Shown here: positions 42,727-50,631 of the stretch, piece by piece
Layout: each line of letters opens with the position of its first letter
Numbering within the stretch: position 1 is the stretch's first letter
NCBI GenBank assembly: GCA_910576335.1
Contig: CAJTIU010000005.1
Location: forward strand, 62,001 to 126,000
DNA from: Lachnospiraceae bacterium
Lineage (GTDB): Bacteria > Bacillota > Clostridia > Lachnospirales > Lachnospiraceae
Length of the DNA stretch: 64,000 nt
Reading direction: 5' to 3'
The notes under the pieces: generated by a model
Databases searched by the model: none
What the model saw: the letters and a program-made list of their open reading frames with translations, nothing else
Told to the model about the DNA's origin: nothing
Translations under genes and position numbers: made by a program

Positions 42727-43026
42727 CTATCTAGTTAACTTTCTCTTCCACACACTTTTATAGTATTTTATTCTTCCAATATTAATAGCACGATCTGCTA
42801 TAAACACTTCTGCAATATTAAAATCTTTATCTTCGCACTCCAATTCATTATTATAATCCGATAACCCCATCCAACTGAAACCAATATTACCACTTGCACT
42901 GATACTAAGAAGAACATCTTTATCTTTATATTCAGAAATGTCCATACCTGTATCACGTAACACTAAATAGAAAAATCCGCCATTTGTCATGACAATCATT
43001 CCAGTTTTTAAATCTTTTTTTTGCAT
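42727..43026 (-). CDS. hypothetical protein
   Basis: 99 residues, MQKKDLKTGMIVMTNGGFFY then LVLRDTGMDISEYKDKDVLL, a phage-type small beta-barrel opening. C-terminus basic and helical. Its ATG is 1 nt from the upstream gene's stop, suggesting coupling. Confidence 0.6.
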   Translation of the reverse strand: MQKKDLKTGMIVMTNGGFFYLVLRDTGMDISEYKDKDVLLSISASGNIGFSWMGLSDYNNELECEDKDFNIAEVFIADRAINIGRIKYYKSVWKRKLTR

Positions 43027-43671
43027 TTACATACTCTCCAATTCAGCCAATCGTTTCTGATCTTCTTCAATCCTATTCCTTAATTCTTTAATCATTATTT
43101 TTCTTTCTTCCTTTTCTTTCTTCTCAGCAAGATCTTTTTCACTCATATAAAATTCATCTTCAAACTCCCAATAATCATGTTCGTCACCTTTCCAGGATCC
43201 AGAGACAATACGAGAAACTTTATATATTGAAAAATCGCAAAATACAGCATCACATCCATGACCACAACATTGCTTATCTTCTCTATAGTCTGGCATATCT
43301 GGTGTACAGTCACAGAATCCAAAATATCTTTCGTCGTATGTAAAACAAAATTTGTAATTATGATTAGGAGGAGTAATACCATTTTTATTATATTTATTTA
43401 AATTCCTAAAAAGCTTAATTTCTGCATCAATCAATCCATTATATTCATACTGACTATTCAAAATATCAATAGTATAATCAGTATATAAACACAAATCTTG
43501 AATAAATTCTTTAAACATATCTGTATGTTCTTCAAAACTTTGATATAAAGATGAGATTACAAATGGAATATTTATTTCTTTCTCGGGTTTTCTTCTATCA
43601 TTTTCTTCTTTTAACTCTTCAATAAACCTATCTAAAAATAATTGAAGAGTTTTATTATCTACCTTCTGCAT
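43027..43671 (-). CDS. hypothetical protein with Cys cluster and coiled tail
   Basis: 214 residues. N-terminal acidic helical segment, then a Cys-rich part (GFCDCTPDMPDYREDKQCCG with HGCDAVFCD), and a C-terminal coiled coil (EKKEKEERKIMIKELRNRIE). The cysteines suggest metal binding. ATG after GAGGTTTTAAA. Role unknown. Confidence 0.55.
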   Translation of the reverse strand: MQKVDNKTLQLFLDRFIEELKEENDRRKPEKEINIPFVISSLYQSFEEHTDMFKEFIQDLCLYTDYTIDILNSQYEYNGLIDAEIKLFRNLNKYNKNGITPPNHNYKFCFTYDERYFGFCDCTPDMPDYREDKQCCGHGCDAVFCDFSIYKVSRIVSGSWKGDEHDYWEFEDEFYMSEKDLAEKKEKEERKIMIKELRNRIEEDQKRLAELESM

Positions 43672-43672
43672 T

Positions 43673-44059
43673 TTAAAACCTCACAATATGTACCTCTAAA
43701 CCATATCTTTTCGCTAAATCAATCATGTGTTTTGTCCCCTTACTTTTACCATCCCAAAAAGCAATAAGAACACCAAAGTTATCATCAGCTACAGCATATT
43801 TTGCCATTTCGGCATTTCTTACATAACCAGCCCTCTTTCCTAACTTGTCCCAGGCCGCAGGAAACTCTCCTACTTCTAAATTAAATTCTTCAGCAAATCT
43901 TTCTCCAAGAATGTCTGCACCTCTAGCTTTACCAGAGATAATTTTTATTAATTCTTTCGACTTGTTATGCTTAATCAAAATTGTGCAAACCTCTCTTCTT
44001 AATAACTTATAATCATCAAAGTTTCTACTACCTGCAATAATTACTCTCAACTCTTTCAT
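43673..44059 (-). CDS. SLOG/DUF2493-family protein
   Basis: 128 residues. Opens ELRVIIAGSRNFDDYKLLRR, then IISGKARGADILGERFAEEF, AWDKLGKRAGYVRNAEMAKY and VLIAFWDGKSKGTKHMIDLA, the hallmark of DUF2493/YspA-type SLOG proteins thought to sense nucleotide-derived ligands. Phage copies are common but their role is unsettled. Its ATG overlaps the stop of the upstream small gene. Confidence 0.85.
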   Translation of the reverse strand: MKELRVIIAGSRNFDDYKLLRREVCTILIKHNKSKELIKIISGKARGADILGERFAEEFNLEVGEFPAAWDKLGKRAGYVRNAEMAKYAVADDNFGVLIAFWDGKSKGTKHMIDLAKRYGLEVHIVRF

Positions 44060-44187
44060 TATTCACCATCCTGTTTTTGTGGATCCAACCCCATTCTCAT
44101 CCGTAGCACATCTTCCTCAATCTGTTCTGTACTTGTTTTGATTTCTCTTCCAAAAACGTCTTTAATAATGATATTGATATCCTTCAT
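44059..44187 (-). CDS. hypothetical small protein
   Basis: 42 residues (MKDINIIIKDVFGREIKTST, then EEDVLRMRMGLDPQKQDGE). ATG with only a weak upstream GGGTGTGTAAA. It overlaps the SLOG gene's start. No family recognised. Confidence 0.55.
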   Translation of the reverse strand: MKDINIIIKDVFGREIKTSTEQIEEDVLRMRMGLDPQKQDGE

Positions 44188-44188
44188 T

Positions 44189-44845
44189 TTACACACCCAA
44201 CCCTTTCAGTTCTGCTACTAATTCAGCTAATCTTGGATTGTCAGAATATTTATTTGCCATTTCCTCGTAGAATTCAATCGTCTTCCTCTTGTTAATTTCT
44301 TCTTCTAATTCTTTTTCAATAGAAGCTTTCTTCTTAGCAATTTCCCTGGCTTTGTTCTCTTCTTCAATTCTTGCATTATAAGCATCCATATTTGCAACGG
44401 CTACTACCTGGGCGTTTACACCCTTACCGTACTCTTCCAAATTCATTATTTCTTTTACAGTTCCTAAAACACGCTTGTTTTTCCCTCCGGCATTTACTAC
44501 AACAAGATCGCCCTTACTTAATACTCTGAATTCCGTCTCATATAACGCAAAACCATAATCTTTTTTATTATAATCATCCAACAAATTTACTATTGCTATC
44601 TTATTAAATCCTGTCATACTTTCCTCTCCTATAATTTCTAATTCATATGTTTTAAACCAAAACACACCGTAACTACTTGCCTGATTAATAATTCCGTCAA
44701 TCAAAACACCGATATTCGAAGATGATATCCTCGATACTGTACCAACCATATTTAATAATTTAAAGTATTTTCGTTTTCTTGTTGCCATAACAATTTTTAC
44801 ACGTTTATTTAGAAATTCCTCGTAATATGATTCCTTTTCCATCAT
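44189..44845 (-). CDS. hypothetical protein with two barrel segments and coiled coil
   Basis: 218 residues: a small-barrel-like N-terminal half (EFLNKRVKIVMATRKRKYFK, GTVSRISSSNIGVLIDG), a second similar part (VLSKGDLVVVNAGGKNKRVL then GTVKEIMNLEEYGKGVNAQV), and a C-terminal coiled coil (IEEENKAREIAKKKASIEKE). Phage-typical composition; no family assigned. GGTGAA precedes two adjacent ATG codons, the second being the better spaced. Confidence 0.6.
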   Translation of the reverse strand: MMEKESYYEEFLNKRVKIVMATRKRKYFKLLNMVGTVSRISSSNIGVLIDGIINQASSYGVFWFKTYELEIIGEESMTGFNKIAIVNLLDDYNKKDYGFALYETEFRVLSKGDLVVVNAGGKNKRVLGTVKEIMNLEEYGKGVNAQVVAVANMDAYNARIEEENKAREIAKKKASIEKELEEEINKRKTIEFYEEMANKYSDNPRLAELVAELKGLGV

Positions 44846-44882
44846 TTCACCTCTATATACAATAGATTACAAGGTGCGCTTG

Positions 44883-45404
44883 TTACGCACCTCTATTCTC
44901 ACTCCTTAAAACATCCATTGCTCTTAGATAAGCTTCTTTCTGAATTTCAATTTGCTCTTCACGTTCTTTCTCTCTTCTTATTCTTTCTTCCTCAGCTCTT
45001 TTGGTCAATCTGCGTTCCTTACAAGCAAGTCTTTTAGCGCGTTTCTTCTCAATGAGATCTTGTTCAGCTTTTACTGCGGCTTCTCTCTTCAACTTTTCCT
45101 TATAAACTTTTACACCGCTTTTAACCATATTATTATAAGCAGAAGATCCACCCATAATCTTCTTAGAAATACAAACAGAAATTCCTGTCTCTAAGCTGAA
45201 TACATCTGGCTCCCTACATACTGATTTTTCTTTTGTTCCATCTGCAAAAGTCACTTCCACAACTTTATTTGGAACAATAATACTTACATCCACAATATTC
45301 ATTTCTCTTCTCCTTTTCTCAATTTTCTCAATCTCATAAATATATTCCTGCACCATATACCAAGGTATTATTATATCTTCAATATCTTTAACATTTAAAA
45401 TCAT
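44883..45404 (-). CDS. coiled-coil hypothetical protein
   Basis: 173 residues. N-terminal ~35 residues IIIPWYMVQEYIYEIEKIEK precede a small beta segment (SIIVPNKVVEVTFADGTKEK) that resembles the barrel segments of the preceding gene, then a long basic coil (RLTKRAEEERIRREKEREEQ). A second in-frame ATG (MNIVDVSI) also has a good GGAGAAGAGAA site, so two products are possible. Shares architecture with its neighbour at 44189-44845. Confidence 0.6.
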   Translation of the reverse strand: MILNVKDIEDIIIPWYMVQEYIYEIEKIEKRRREMNIVDVSIIVPNKVVEVTFADGTKEKSVCREPDVFSLETGISVCISKKIMGGSSAYNNMVKSGVKVYKEKLKREAAVKAEQDLIEKKRAKRLACKERRLTKRAEEERIRREKEREEQIEIQKEAYLRAMDVLRSENRGA

Positions 45405-45471
45405 TTTTTATTTCCTCCATAATTTGATTTACATTTTATTAGTCTCATTTGAAACGTTGGTTCTATTGTCT

Positions 45472-46461
45472 CTACATAATGTTTAGTGCACTAAAAAACC
45501 ATGCAATCACATCAACATTCCAACCATCTCCTAAAACATTTGCCGCTTCATTCCTAGTTAAACACTTCGTATAACCAACTGGAACGCACTGACACTTTTC
45601 TAATTCTTCTTGTCTCATATAACGCACTCCATCAAATACATGTCCCATATAACCATCTAATTTTGATGCTGTGATCTTTCTTTTTCCACCGGATAGTTTT
45701 TCATATTCTTTAACACAATCCTGATAATGCTTTTGATTTTTGAAAATTAAAGTTGTAAAACCGGTTGAATAATATCTATGAAACATTTTTACAGGAGTTG
45801 AATTTGGTCTGCTATCAATAACTGCAAGACAACGAGCTTTTTTTCTATCACTCCAGCCACAATTTAAGATATCATTTAAATCTACATCTACATGTTTAAG
45901 TTCCTTATTAGGTTTCAAATTTGTCCAATAATAACGCTTTCTTAAAGCAGGAGATATTTTATCTGCATTTATCAAATATGGTTCTACTCCCATCAATTCT
46001 GTAATAAAATCTCTGTCATCCGGTCTCATACTTGCAACATTTTCCATAAGAAAATATATAGGATTTACTTCTTTCAAAATCTTATAGCATTGTAAAAATA
46101 AACCAGATTTTTTCTTGTCATCTAATCCTATTCTTCTCTCAGTTTTACAAGCTATAGAAAATGTTTGACATGGACTGCCAAATATAACTAAGTCAATATT
46201 TGTTTTAAAATTACCTGTTTCTGTATATAAAACTCCATCTTTATATGTAATATTATTAACATCACCAACGTGTATTGTGTAAGGATAATTATATCTCGTC
46301 ACCTCAATTGCAATATCCTTAATTTCTGCTGCAAAGTATTTATTCACTTTGCAACCTGCTCTATCTAATGCGATATGTCCACATGACATACCATCACATA
46401 AACTTAATACTGTTAAACCATTCTGTTCCTCTAAACTAACTCTTTTATTATTGTTCTCCAA
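45472..46461 (-). CDS. C5-cytosine DNA methyltransferase
   Basis: 329 residues. Motif I TVLSLCDGMSCGHIALDRAG, the catalytic motif IV DLVIFGSPCQTFSIA, motif VI NPIYFLMENVASM, motif VIII RKRYYWTNLK, and the C-terminal motifs CLTRNEAANVLGDGWNVDVI and AWFF. It transfers a methyl group to cytosine C5, probably to protect phage DNA from restriction. Start TTG, a few nt after AAAGG. No restriction endonuclease partner is seen in the window. Confidence 0.92.
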   Translation of the reverse strand: MENNNKRVSLEEQNGLTVLSLCDGMSCGHIALDRAGCKVNKYFAAEIKDIAIEVTRYNYPYTIHVGDVNNITYKDGVLYTETGNFKTNIDLVIFGSPCQTFSIACKTERRIGLDDKKKSGLFLQCYKILKEVNPIYFLMENVASMRPDDRDFITELMGVEPYLINADKISPALRKRYYWTNLKPNKELKHVDVDLNDILNCGWSDRKKARCLAVIDSRPNSTPVKMFHRYYSTGFTTLIFKNQKHYQDCVKEYEKLSGGKRKITASKLDGYMGHVFDGVRYMRQEELEKCQCVPVGYTKCLTRNEAANVLGDGWNVDVIAWFFSALNIM

Positions 46462-46711
46462 ATACCTTTATCTACAAGGTGTTGCAACACTATTATCCGG
46501 AATTACTTGTTTAATCCTTTCTTAATTTATTTCTAATTCTTTCATGGATTCATGACTTCCTTTGAAAGAGTTATTTCAATTGGTTACTAAAACATTTTTA
46601 ACAATCAGCATTTGCTAATTTTCAACAATTCTTTTACATAATTCCCATAAATCTCAAAGTCTTCAATAAGGCTTAAATTTTCATCTACTGCCTACATTTC
46701 TTTCTATATTT
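46462..46711 (-). other. intergenic region with a possible gene remnant
   Basis: No complete gene is visible. A short frame, AVDENLSLIEDFEIYGNYVK then ELLKISKC (about 46598-46686), looks coding but has an upstream stop and no start codon, so it may be a remnant of a small protein. Confidence 0.35.
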
Positions 46712-46831
46712 TTATTTTACATGCAACCCACAATCATTCACTATATCAATCATTTCTCTATATTTCTCAATCATTGCAGCAGCACGTTTTGCTATGCCTT
46801 TGCGGATTATCCGAGTGTTAGTGTCACTCAA
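46712..46831 (-). CDS. small helical protein with duplicated start region
   Basis: A 39-residue product, SDTNTRIIRKGIAKRAAAMI then EKYREMIDIVNDCGLHVK, starting TTG. The TTG lies in the last copy of a 14-nt tandem repeat that also holds the upstream gene's stop. An earlier TTG in the first copy would yield only five residues. Expression therefore may depend on reinitiation. Confidence 0.45.
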   Translation of the reverse strand: MSDTNTRIIRKGIAKRAAAMIEKYREMIDIVNDCGLHVK

Positions 46832-46857
46832 TCAGTGTCACTCAATCAGTGTCACTC
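46820..46857 (-). repeat. 14-bp tandem repeat (2.7 copies)
   Basis: The unit AGTGTCACTCAATC (plus strand) is present twice exactly plus a partial third. It spans the 3' end of the 46842 gene (coding SDTD then stop) and the start of the next small gene, so the duplication changes the stop/start junction by 14 nt and shifts frame. Confidence 0.8.
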
Positions 46858-47303
46858 CAATCAAATCTTTGTCCACAATTACTACAATAATTTGGTGCAT
46901 CATGATTATCCATAACACCCGAATCATGCTTAACAATAACCCTTTTCCCGCACTTACAAACAAATCTGCTCGTGTAGTCACTAAGATTTAATTCAAACTC
47001 AGGCTTCTTCGCCCTCTGCTTTTCCCTTGCCTCCCGGAGTTCCTCGACTGTGCCAATAGCTTCATACTCTGCACAAGAATCAATTACTTGTCCGATTGTG
47101 CTGTGTTTCTTTGCAAGAGCAGAATATCTTTGCATACGTTTAACTTCCTCGACTGTGCCGATTGCTCGGTACTGTTGAATTTCTTCGAGAGCTTTTATTG
47201 CCATTTCAAACGCTTTTACGGTAAGCATAGAATTGGGCAAATCTCCTATTGCATGATATAATCCAAATTCTTTTACTTTTTTAATCGCTTCATTCTCCGT
47301 CAT
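46842..47303 (-). CDS. conserved-type phage accessory protein
   Basis: 153 residues from MTENEAIKKVKEFGLYHAIG. It has two IGTVEE-type repeats (RAIGTVEEVKRMQRYSALAK; EAIGTVEELREAREKQRAKK) and a C-terminal zinc ribbon FVCKCGKRVIVK with NYCSNCGQRFDW. A recognisable protein of temperate Clostridia phages, usually unnamed. It overlaps the terminase small-subunit gene by 4 nt. Confidence 0.7.
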   Translation of the reverse strand: MTENEAIKKVKEFGLYHAIGDLPNSMLTVKAFEMAIKALEEIQQYRAIGTVEEVKRMQRYSALAKKHSTIGQVIDSCAEYEAIGTVEELREAREKQRAKKPEFELNLSDYTSRFVCKCGKRVIVKHDSGVMDNHDAPNYCSNCGQRFDWSDTD

Positions 47304-47773
47304 TCTTCCTCTACCTCGCTTTCCTCCCATACTTCCGTTGCCGTTCCGTTCAGAGCGTCCATGAAATTATCCTCTGCTTCTTCCTCCGGCTGGCTGTCCT
47401 TGACCTGGCTTTCCAGCTTCATGAGTTCGATTTCAAGTTTCTTGTTATCAATATTGCGTTTCAATATCTCTTTTCCGGCAGTCATTCTATCAGATGCAGA
47501 TATGTCAAGCCCAAAAGCGTCCTTTTCTTCTCCCCTCATGATACGGGTGAAAAACTGCATTACCTCCGCAACATCCGCTATGCGGCTATCCTCTATTTGT
47601 TTTTGGCGTTCGACTATATAGGCGGCAACTTTAGGGTTATTTAGGGTTTTATTTGCTTCTACAGACGCAGAACTGAAATTCTTATATCCTGCGTTTCTAT
47701 ATGCTTCTGCCGCATTTCCGCACTTCAAATATTCATCAGCAAATGCTTTCTGTTTTACACTTAACCCTTTCAT
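47300..47773 (-). CDS. terminase small subunit
   Basis: 157 residues. N-terminal LSVKQKAFADEYLKCGNAAE then AYRNAGYKNFSSASVEANKT is the helix-turn-helix DNA-recognition part of Terminase_2-type small subunits. The middle is RIADVAEVMQFFTRIMRGEE, a coiled stretch LEIELMKLESQVKD follows, and the end is acidic (EVWEESEVEEE). It would bind packaging sites for the large subunit. No large terminase is next to it or elsewhere in the window, which is unusual. Start ATG with GGTGAT. Confidence 0.82.
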   Translation of the reverse strand: MKGLSVKQKAFADEYLKCGNAAEAYRNAGYKNFSSASVEANKTLNNPKVAAYIVERQKQIEDSRIADVAEVMQFFTRIMRGEEKDAFGLDISASDRMTAGKEILKRNIDNKKLEIELMKLESQVKDSQPEEEAEDNFMDALNGTATEVWEESEVEEE

Positions 47774-47813
47774 TTAATCACCGTCCATATTCCCACCGCT
47801 TTCTTGCTTAATC

Positions 47814-47972
47814 CTATTTTCCTAAAATTCCTGCTTTCAGATAACCCATAGCTAATTGCCCTTGGGCATTAACGCAATCAATCATCTGTTTCATTCTTGA
47901 TGCAATTTCCTCTTCTGTCTTGCATTCTCCGTATACATCATCTACTACTTTCATAAATTCAAATTTATCCAT
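47814..47972 (-). CDS. hypothetical small protein
   Basis: 52 residues (MDKFEFMKVVDDVYGECKTE, EEIASRMKQMIDCVNAQGQL), helical. AGAGGT precedes two ATG codons 6 nt apart; the second gives the better spacing. Overlaps the end of the next gene upstream by 8 nt. Confidence 0.55.
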   Translation of the reverse strand: MDKFEFMKVVDDVYGECKTEEEIASRMKQMIDCVNAQGQLAMGYLKAGILGK

Positions 47973-48225
47973 TCCCATTTACCTCTTTCCACCTCTCCAC
48001 AAACCACTTCAACACTTCCACCTGACTACAGCTATTCAGCAGTTCCACATCTTTCACCGACATTTCCCCGTTTTTCTTACGGTATGGCTGTTTCTGCGTG
48101 ATGCGGTAGCCGGTAATCATGCGGTTCTGCTGTTCGCTGTAGAACTGGTATGTGTTGATTTTATAGATATGGCCACGCTGTATCAGTGCTTTTTGAAGTT
48201 TGTTTGTTACCTGCTTAATGTTCAT
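47965..48225 (-). CDS. hypothetical phage protein
   Basis: 86 residues (MNIKQVTNKLQKALIQRGHI, YKINTYQFYSEQQNRMITGY, then a helix EVLKWFVERWKEV). A pattern common in small replication-region genes of temperate phages. GGTGAT lies rather far (15 nt) before the ATG. No function known. Confidence 0.6.
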   Translation of the reverse strand: MNIKQVTNKLQKALIQRGHIYKINTYQFYSEQQNRMITGYRITQKQPYRKKNGEMSVKDVELLNSCSQVEVLKWFVERWKEVNGNG

Positions 48226-48246
48226 GGTGCGCCACTTTCTATCACC

Positions 48247-48462
48247 TCAATCAAGAATAATTCCATCAATGCTCAAAATCTTAAATTCATCTTCGCTTCG
48301 GTCTGTGTTATAAAACCTGCATGAATCAGTTATAGCCTTCTTTGCATATTTTGGATTGTTGAATAGTGCCTTTTTCTTGTTTCCGGCTCCTGTCCGATAC
48401 TCAAATACAAATTTCTTTTCTCTTTCGTCCCATATCACATACAGATTATTTGACGTGTTCAT
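48247..48462 (-). CDS. hypothetical protein
   Basis: 71 residues with VIWDEREKKFVFEYRTGAGN and KKALFNNPKYAKKAITDSCR, a short alpha/beta protein. GGTGAG is 3 nt before the ATG. No family recognised. Confidence 0.6.
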   Translation of the reverse strand: MNTSNNLYVIWDEREKKFVFEYRTGAGNKKKALFNNPKYAKKAITDSCRFYNTDRSEDEFKILSIDGIILD

Positions 48463-48523
48463 ATCCTCACCTTTGCTTTCTGCTTTGGAGTTAGCTTATC
48501 CATTCAACCACCGCCTACTGATT

Positions 48524-48715
48524 TCATTCCTTTTTTCTCTCAAAACTGCAATCTCTCAAATTTCCACAGTCAAGAAACATTTCAAGAATAATTTTACCGT
48601 TATGACCACAAAAATATATTTTCTGTGTCCTGCCTTGTTTCTCAATCAGCTTTGAGCATTGCAAACAACATTGTTTCTGCTCTCTTTCTTCAAATATTTG
48701 TAAAGCTGTTTTCAT
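48524..48715 (-). CDS. Cys-rich small protein
   Basis: 63 residues from MKTALQIFEEREQKQCCLQC, with CCLQC, YFCGHNGK and LDCGNLRDC as metal-binding candidates. ATG lies 5 nt after GGTGAT; the TTG two codons earlier is within the spacer. A small zinc protein of unknown role. Confidence 0.6.
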   Translation of the reverse strand: MKTALQIFEEREQKQCCLQCSKLIEKQGRTQKIYFCGHNGKIILEMFLDCGNLRDCSFERKKE

Positions 48716-48742
48716 TTTCAATCACCCGTCCACTCACAGATT

Positions 48743-48973
48743 TCATTCAATTAGCACAAAATTTTCTTCCAAGCTCTCAAATGAAATTTCTATCCATCCA
48801 AAATTAGGATCATCATTCAGTGAATCTAAGTATACATCACCGCTGATAATGCTTCCTCTATCATCTCTTTCCCACATACTGCCAACCGGTACGAATCCAT
48901 ATTCATTTGGTATTTCAAATCCGTCACCGTCACACTTTGGAAGACACATTTCTTTTATGCACTTATATCTCAT
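48743..48973 (-). CDS. hypothetical protein
   Basis: 76 residues from MRYKCIKEMCLPKCDGDGFE. Contains CLPKC and a beta-rich body (EYGFVPVGSMWERDDRGSII, WIEISFESLEENFVLIE). ATG 3 nt after GAGGTGAA; the in-frame ATG at 48994 lies before the ribosome site. Confidence 0.6.
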   Translation of the reverse strand: MRYKCIKEMCLPKCDGDGFEIPNEYGFVPVGSMWERDDRGSIISGDVYLDSLNDDPNFGWIEISFESLEENFVLIE

Positions 48974-48986
48974 GCTTTCACCTCTT

Positions 48987-49241
48987 TCATTCAATGCCGC
49001 CGGATTTTACAATTTCAACTGCATCATCTAGCATAACAAATGGTTCATCGTCTTCCTGTGCAAACATTGAATTTACTTCCAACCGCTCCACAACCTTATC
49101 CACGTCATAGGCGGTAGGCATTTCTTTTACTTTAAACATTATGTCTATCTGTGCATTATGCTCCACATAGGACGATTTGAGCTTAATTTCATCTTCAATA
49201 ATTTTTATAACTGCGCTTCTACTAATCAAATCATTATTCAT
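48987..49241 (-). CDS. hypothetical protein of a recurrent phage family
   Basis: 84 residues from MNNDLISRSAVIKIIEDEIK. This opening with an SRSAVI/SREAL-type block is common in small Clostridia phage proteins. The rest is DVDKVVERLEVNS and a helical acidic C-terminus. GGAG precedes the ATG. Function unknown. Confidence 0.65.
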   Translation of the reverse strand: MNNDLISRSAVIKIIEDEIKLKSSYVEHNAQIDIMFKVKEMPTAYDVDKVVERLEVNSMFAQEDDEPFVMLDDAVEIVKSGGIE

Positions 49242-49273
49242 TCTTCTTTTTCTCCCATTCTCCCACAAACCAC

Positions 49274-49630
49274 TCAAATCTGCTCAACTGTTTCCCGAAT
49301 ATTTGACTGTTCAAGCCGCTGTAAGCCGTTTCTATATTCCGCAAAATACGCATTTCTTTTCTCTGTCAGCCAGTCAACGCATTTGCCCTTGTCAGCAGAG
49401 TAAAACACTGTCAATTCGTCAGTTATTTTATATTCCCGGTCAAGCATACTCTCTTCAAAATATCTTGTCGAATTATTCCGGTCTGTAAAATACGGGTATT
49501 TCATTTCAAGCATGGTATCATAGTGCTTTTTAATTTTCATAGCAGAATAATTGAAAACAATTTCTTCGGCTGTCTTTGGAAACCTCACATGCGCCCCATA
49601 TAATTCTTTTATATCTTTTAATTCCGCCAT
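49274..49630 (-). CDS. hypothetical protein
   Basis: 118 residues: MAELKDIKELYGAHVRFPKT then FNYSAMKIKKHYDTMLEMKY, DELTVFYSADKGKCVDWLTE. Mixed alpha/beta with a helical end. ATG follows AGGGGGAA. No family recognised. Confidence 0.55.
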   Translation of the reverse strand: MAELKDIKELYGAHVRFPKTAEEIVFNYSAMKIKKHYDTMLEMKYPYFTDRNNSTRYFEESMLDREYKITDELTVFYSADKGKCVDWLTEKRNAYFAEYRNGLQRLEQSNIRETVEQI

Positions 49631-49650
49631 TTCCCCCTATCCTTTCCCCG

Positions 49651-50004
49651 TCATTCACTCATTTCTTTCAAAGCGGCTTCGGCTGCTTCTTTGGTGAGGA
49701 ACCAAGTCTTTTCTAATGTTTTCGTCGAAACGCTTATTGTTTCCAATGTTTCATTTATACACAACATTGGGAAAATACCATTTCTCGCAATATCAAATTT
49801 TGATACCATACATTTAAAAATTTCTCCCTCAAAAACAATCCAAGCCGTATCCCCCACCGCACAAGGCAGTTTTAATAGTCTGTTTTGTTCCTCTAAGTCC
49901 TCATATTCTGCCAGACGTTCCATACATCTCTGATGCCCGTTATTCTTTAAGTCCATCCGGGGAATAGCCTGTCCTTCCCCAGTGCGTTCTGTCAATCTCT
50001 CCAT
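49651..50004 (-). CDS. conserved-type phage accessory protein
   Basis: 117 residues from MERLTERTGEGQAIPRMDLK. The N-terminal RLAEYEDLEEQNRLLKLPCA followed by VGDTAWIVFEGEIFKCMVSK is a familiar arrangement in temperate Clostridia phages: a short coil, then a small SH3-like domain. ATG follows AGGGAAATATGG. Function unknown. Confidence 0.65.
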   Translation of the reverse strand: MERLTERTGEGQAIPRMDLKNNGHQRCMERLAEYEDLEEQNRLLKLPCAVGDTAWIVFEGEIFKCMVSKFDIARNGIFPMLCINETLETISVSTKTLEKTWFLTKEAAEAALKEMSE

Positions 50005-50032
50005 ATTTCCCTTTCCCTCCACAATCCCACAA

Positions 50033-50332
50033 TTATCCAAACCGCTTATCATATTTCTTGTCTTCTATCAAATCGGAATCCGTGTATGTATCAAGCGTTT
50101 TCTCATATTCCAAATTCTGCGCCGTAATTCCCGAATATGTTTCATATGGGTTCGGGAGATTATGCTTTTTACAGCACTCATAGCAGATAACAAAGCTTCT
50201 CGTTTTATCTCTGCTCCCATAAGGTTCTGAATCCGTATGGTATCTTGCAAAATTCTGAAACGGTGTAATTGACAGCAGTGTTGCCGTCCTGTCTGTGTCT
50301 TTCCCGCAAAAATCGCATATCGCATGAATCAT
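50033..50332 (-). CDS. zinc-binding hypothetical protein
   Basis: 99 residues: AICDFCGKDTDRTATLLSIT and FVICYECCKKHNLPNPYETY give a CxxC...CxxC site. A strongly supported ribosome site (GGTAGGAGAAT). A small zinc protein typical of phage accessory regions. Confidence 0.6.
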   Translation of the reverse strand: MIHAICDFCGKDTDRTATLLSITPFQNFARYHTDSEPYGSRDKTRSFVICYECCKKHNLPNPYETYSGITAQNLEYEKTLDTYTDSDLIEDKKYDKRFG

Positions 50333-50373
50333 ATTCTCCTACCTTTCCACAATCCCCCTAAATCTCCCAATTC

Positions 50374-50408
50374 TATTGTACAGGAGATTTGAGGGGGAGT
50401 TGTACCAA
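50374..50408 (-). repeat. 36-nt repeated intergenic element, copy B
   Basis: Minus-strand TTTGGTACAACTCCCCC... ending TGTACAATAG, the partner of the element at 39456-39491. It starts 1 nt after the stop of the 50410 gene and lies before the 50033 gene. The GTACAA boxes and the TACAAT hexamer are conserved, while the central part varies, as expected for a protein-binding site or promoter. Confidence 0.55.
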
Positions 50409-50409
50409 A

Positions 50410-50598
50410 TTATTCAGTGTTACTTTTATCACAATATTCAGTGCCAGATAAAGCGCAATCTTCACAGCCTTTATAATAAAAGCAGTCATCACAATCACTT
50501 ATTACGTCCATACACCTTTCTGCATATTCTTCCGCATTTGCCTTGTGGCAGGATCCATTAACACACGCTACCCCTACATAACCCTTACATCTTTTCAC
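50410..50598 (-). CDS. Cys-rich small phage protein
   Basis: 62 residues with nine cysteines (CKGYVGVACVNGSCHKANAE, SDCDDCFYYKGCEDCALSGT). A recognisable zinc- or Fe-S-binding mini-protein of temperate Clostridia phages. ATG after AGGATAGGAAA. It ends right before repeat element B. Confidence 0.65.
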   Translation of the reverse strand: MKRCKGYVGVACVNGSCHKANAEEYAERCMDVISDCDDCFYYKGCEDCALSGTEYCDKSNTE

Positions 50599-50631
50599 TT
50601 TCCTATCCTCCTTAACTCCTTATCAAACAAA

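Noticed and set aside
46842-47303. IGTVEE repeats as a special diversified element
   Set aside because: Two-copy imperfect protein repeats of this kind are normal in this phage protein type; no DNA-level repeat accompanies them.
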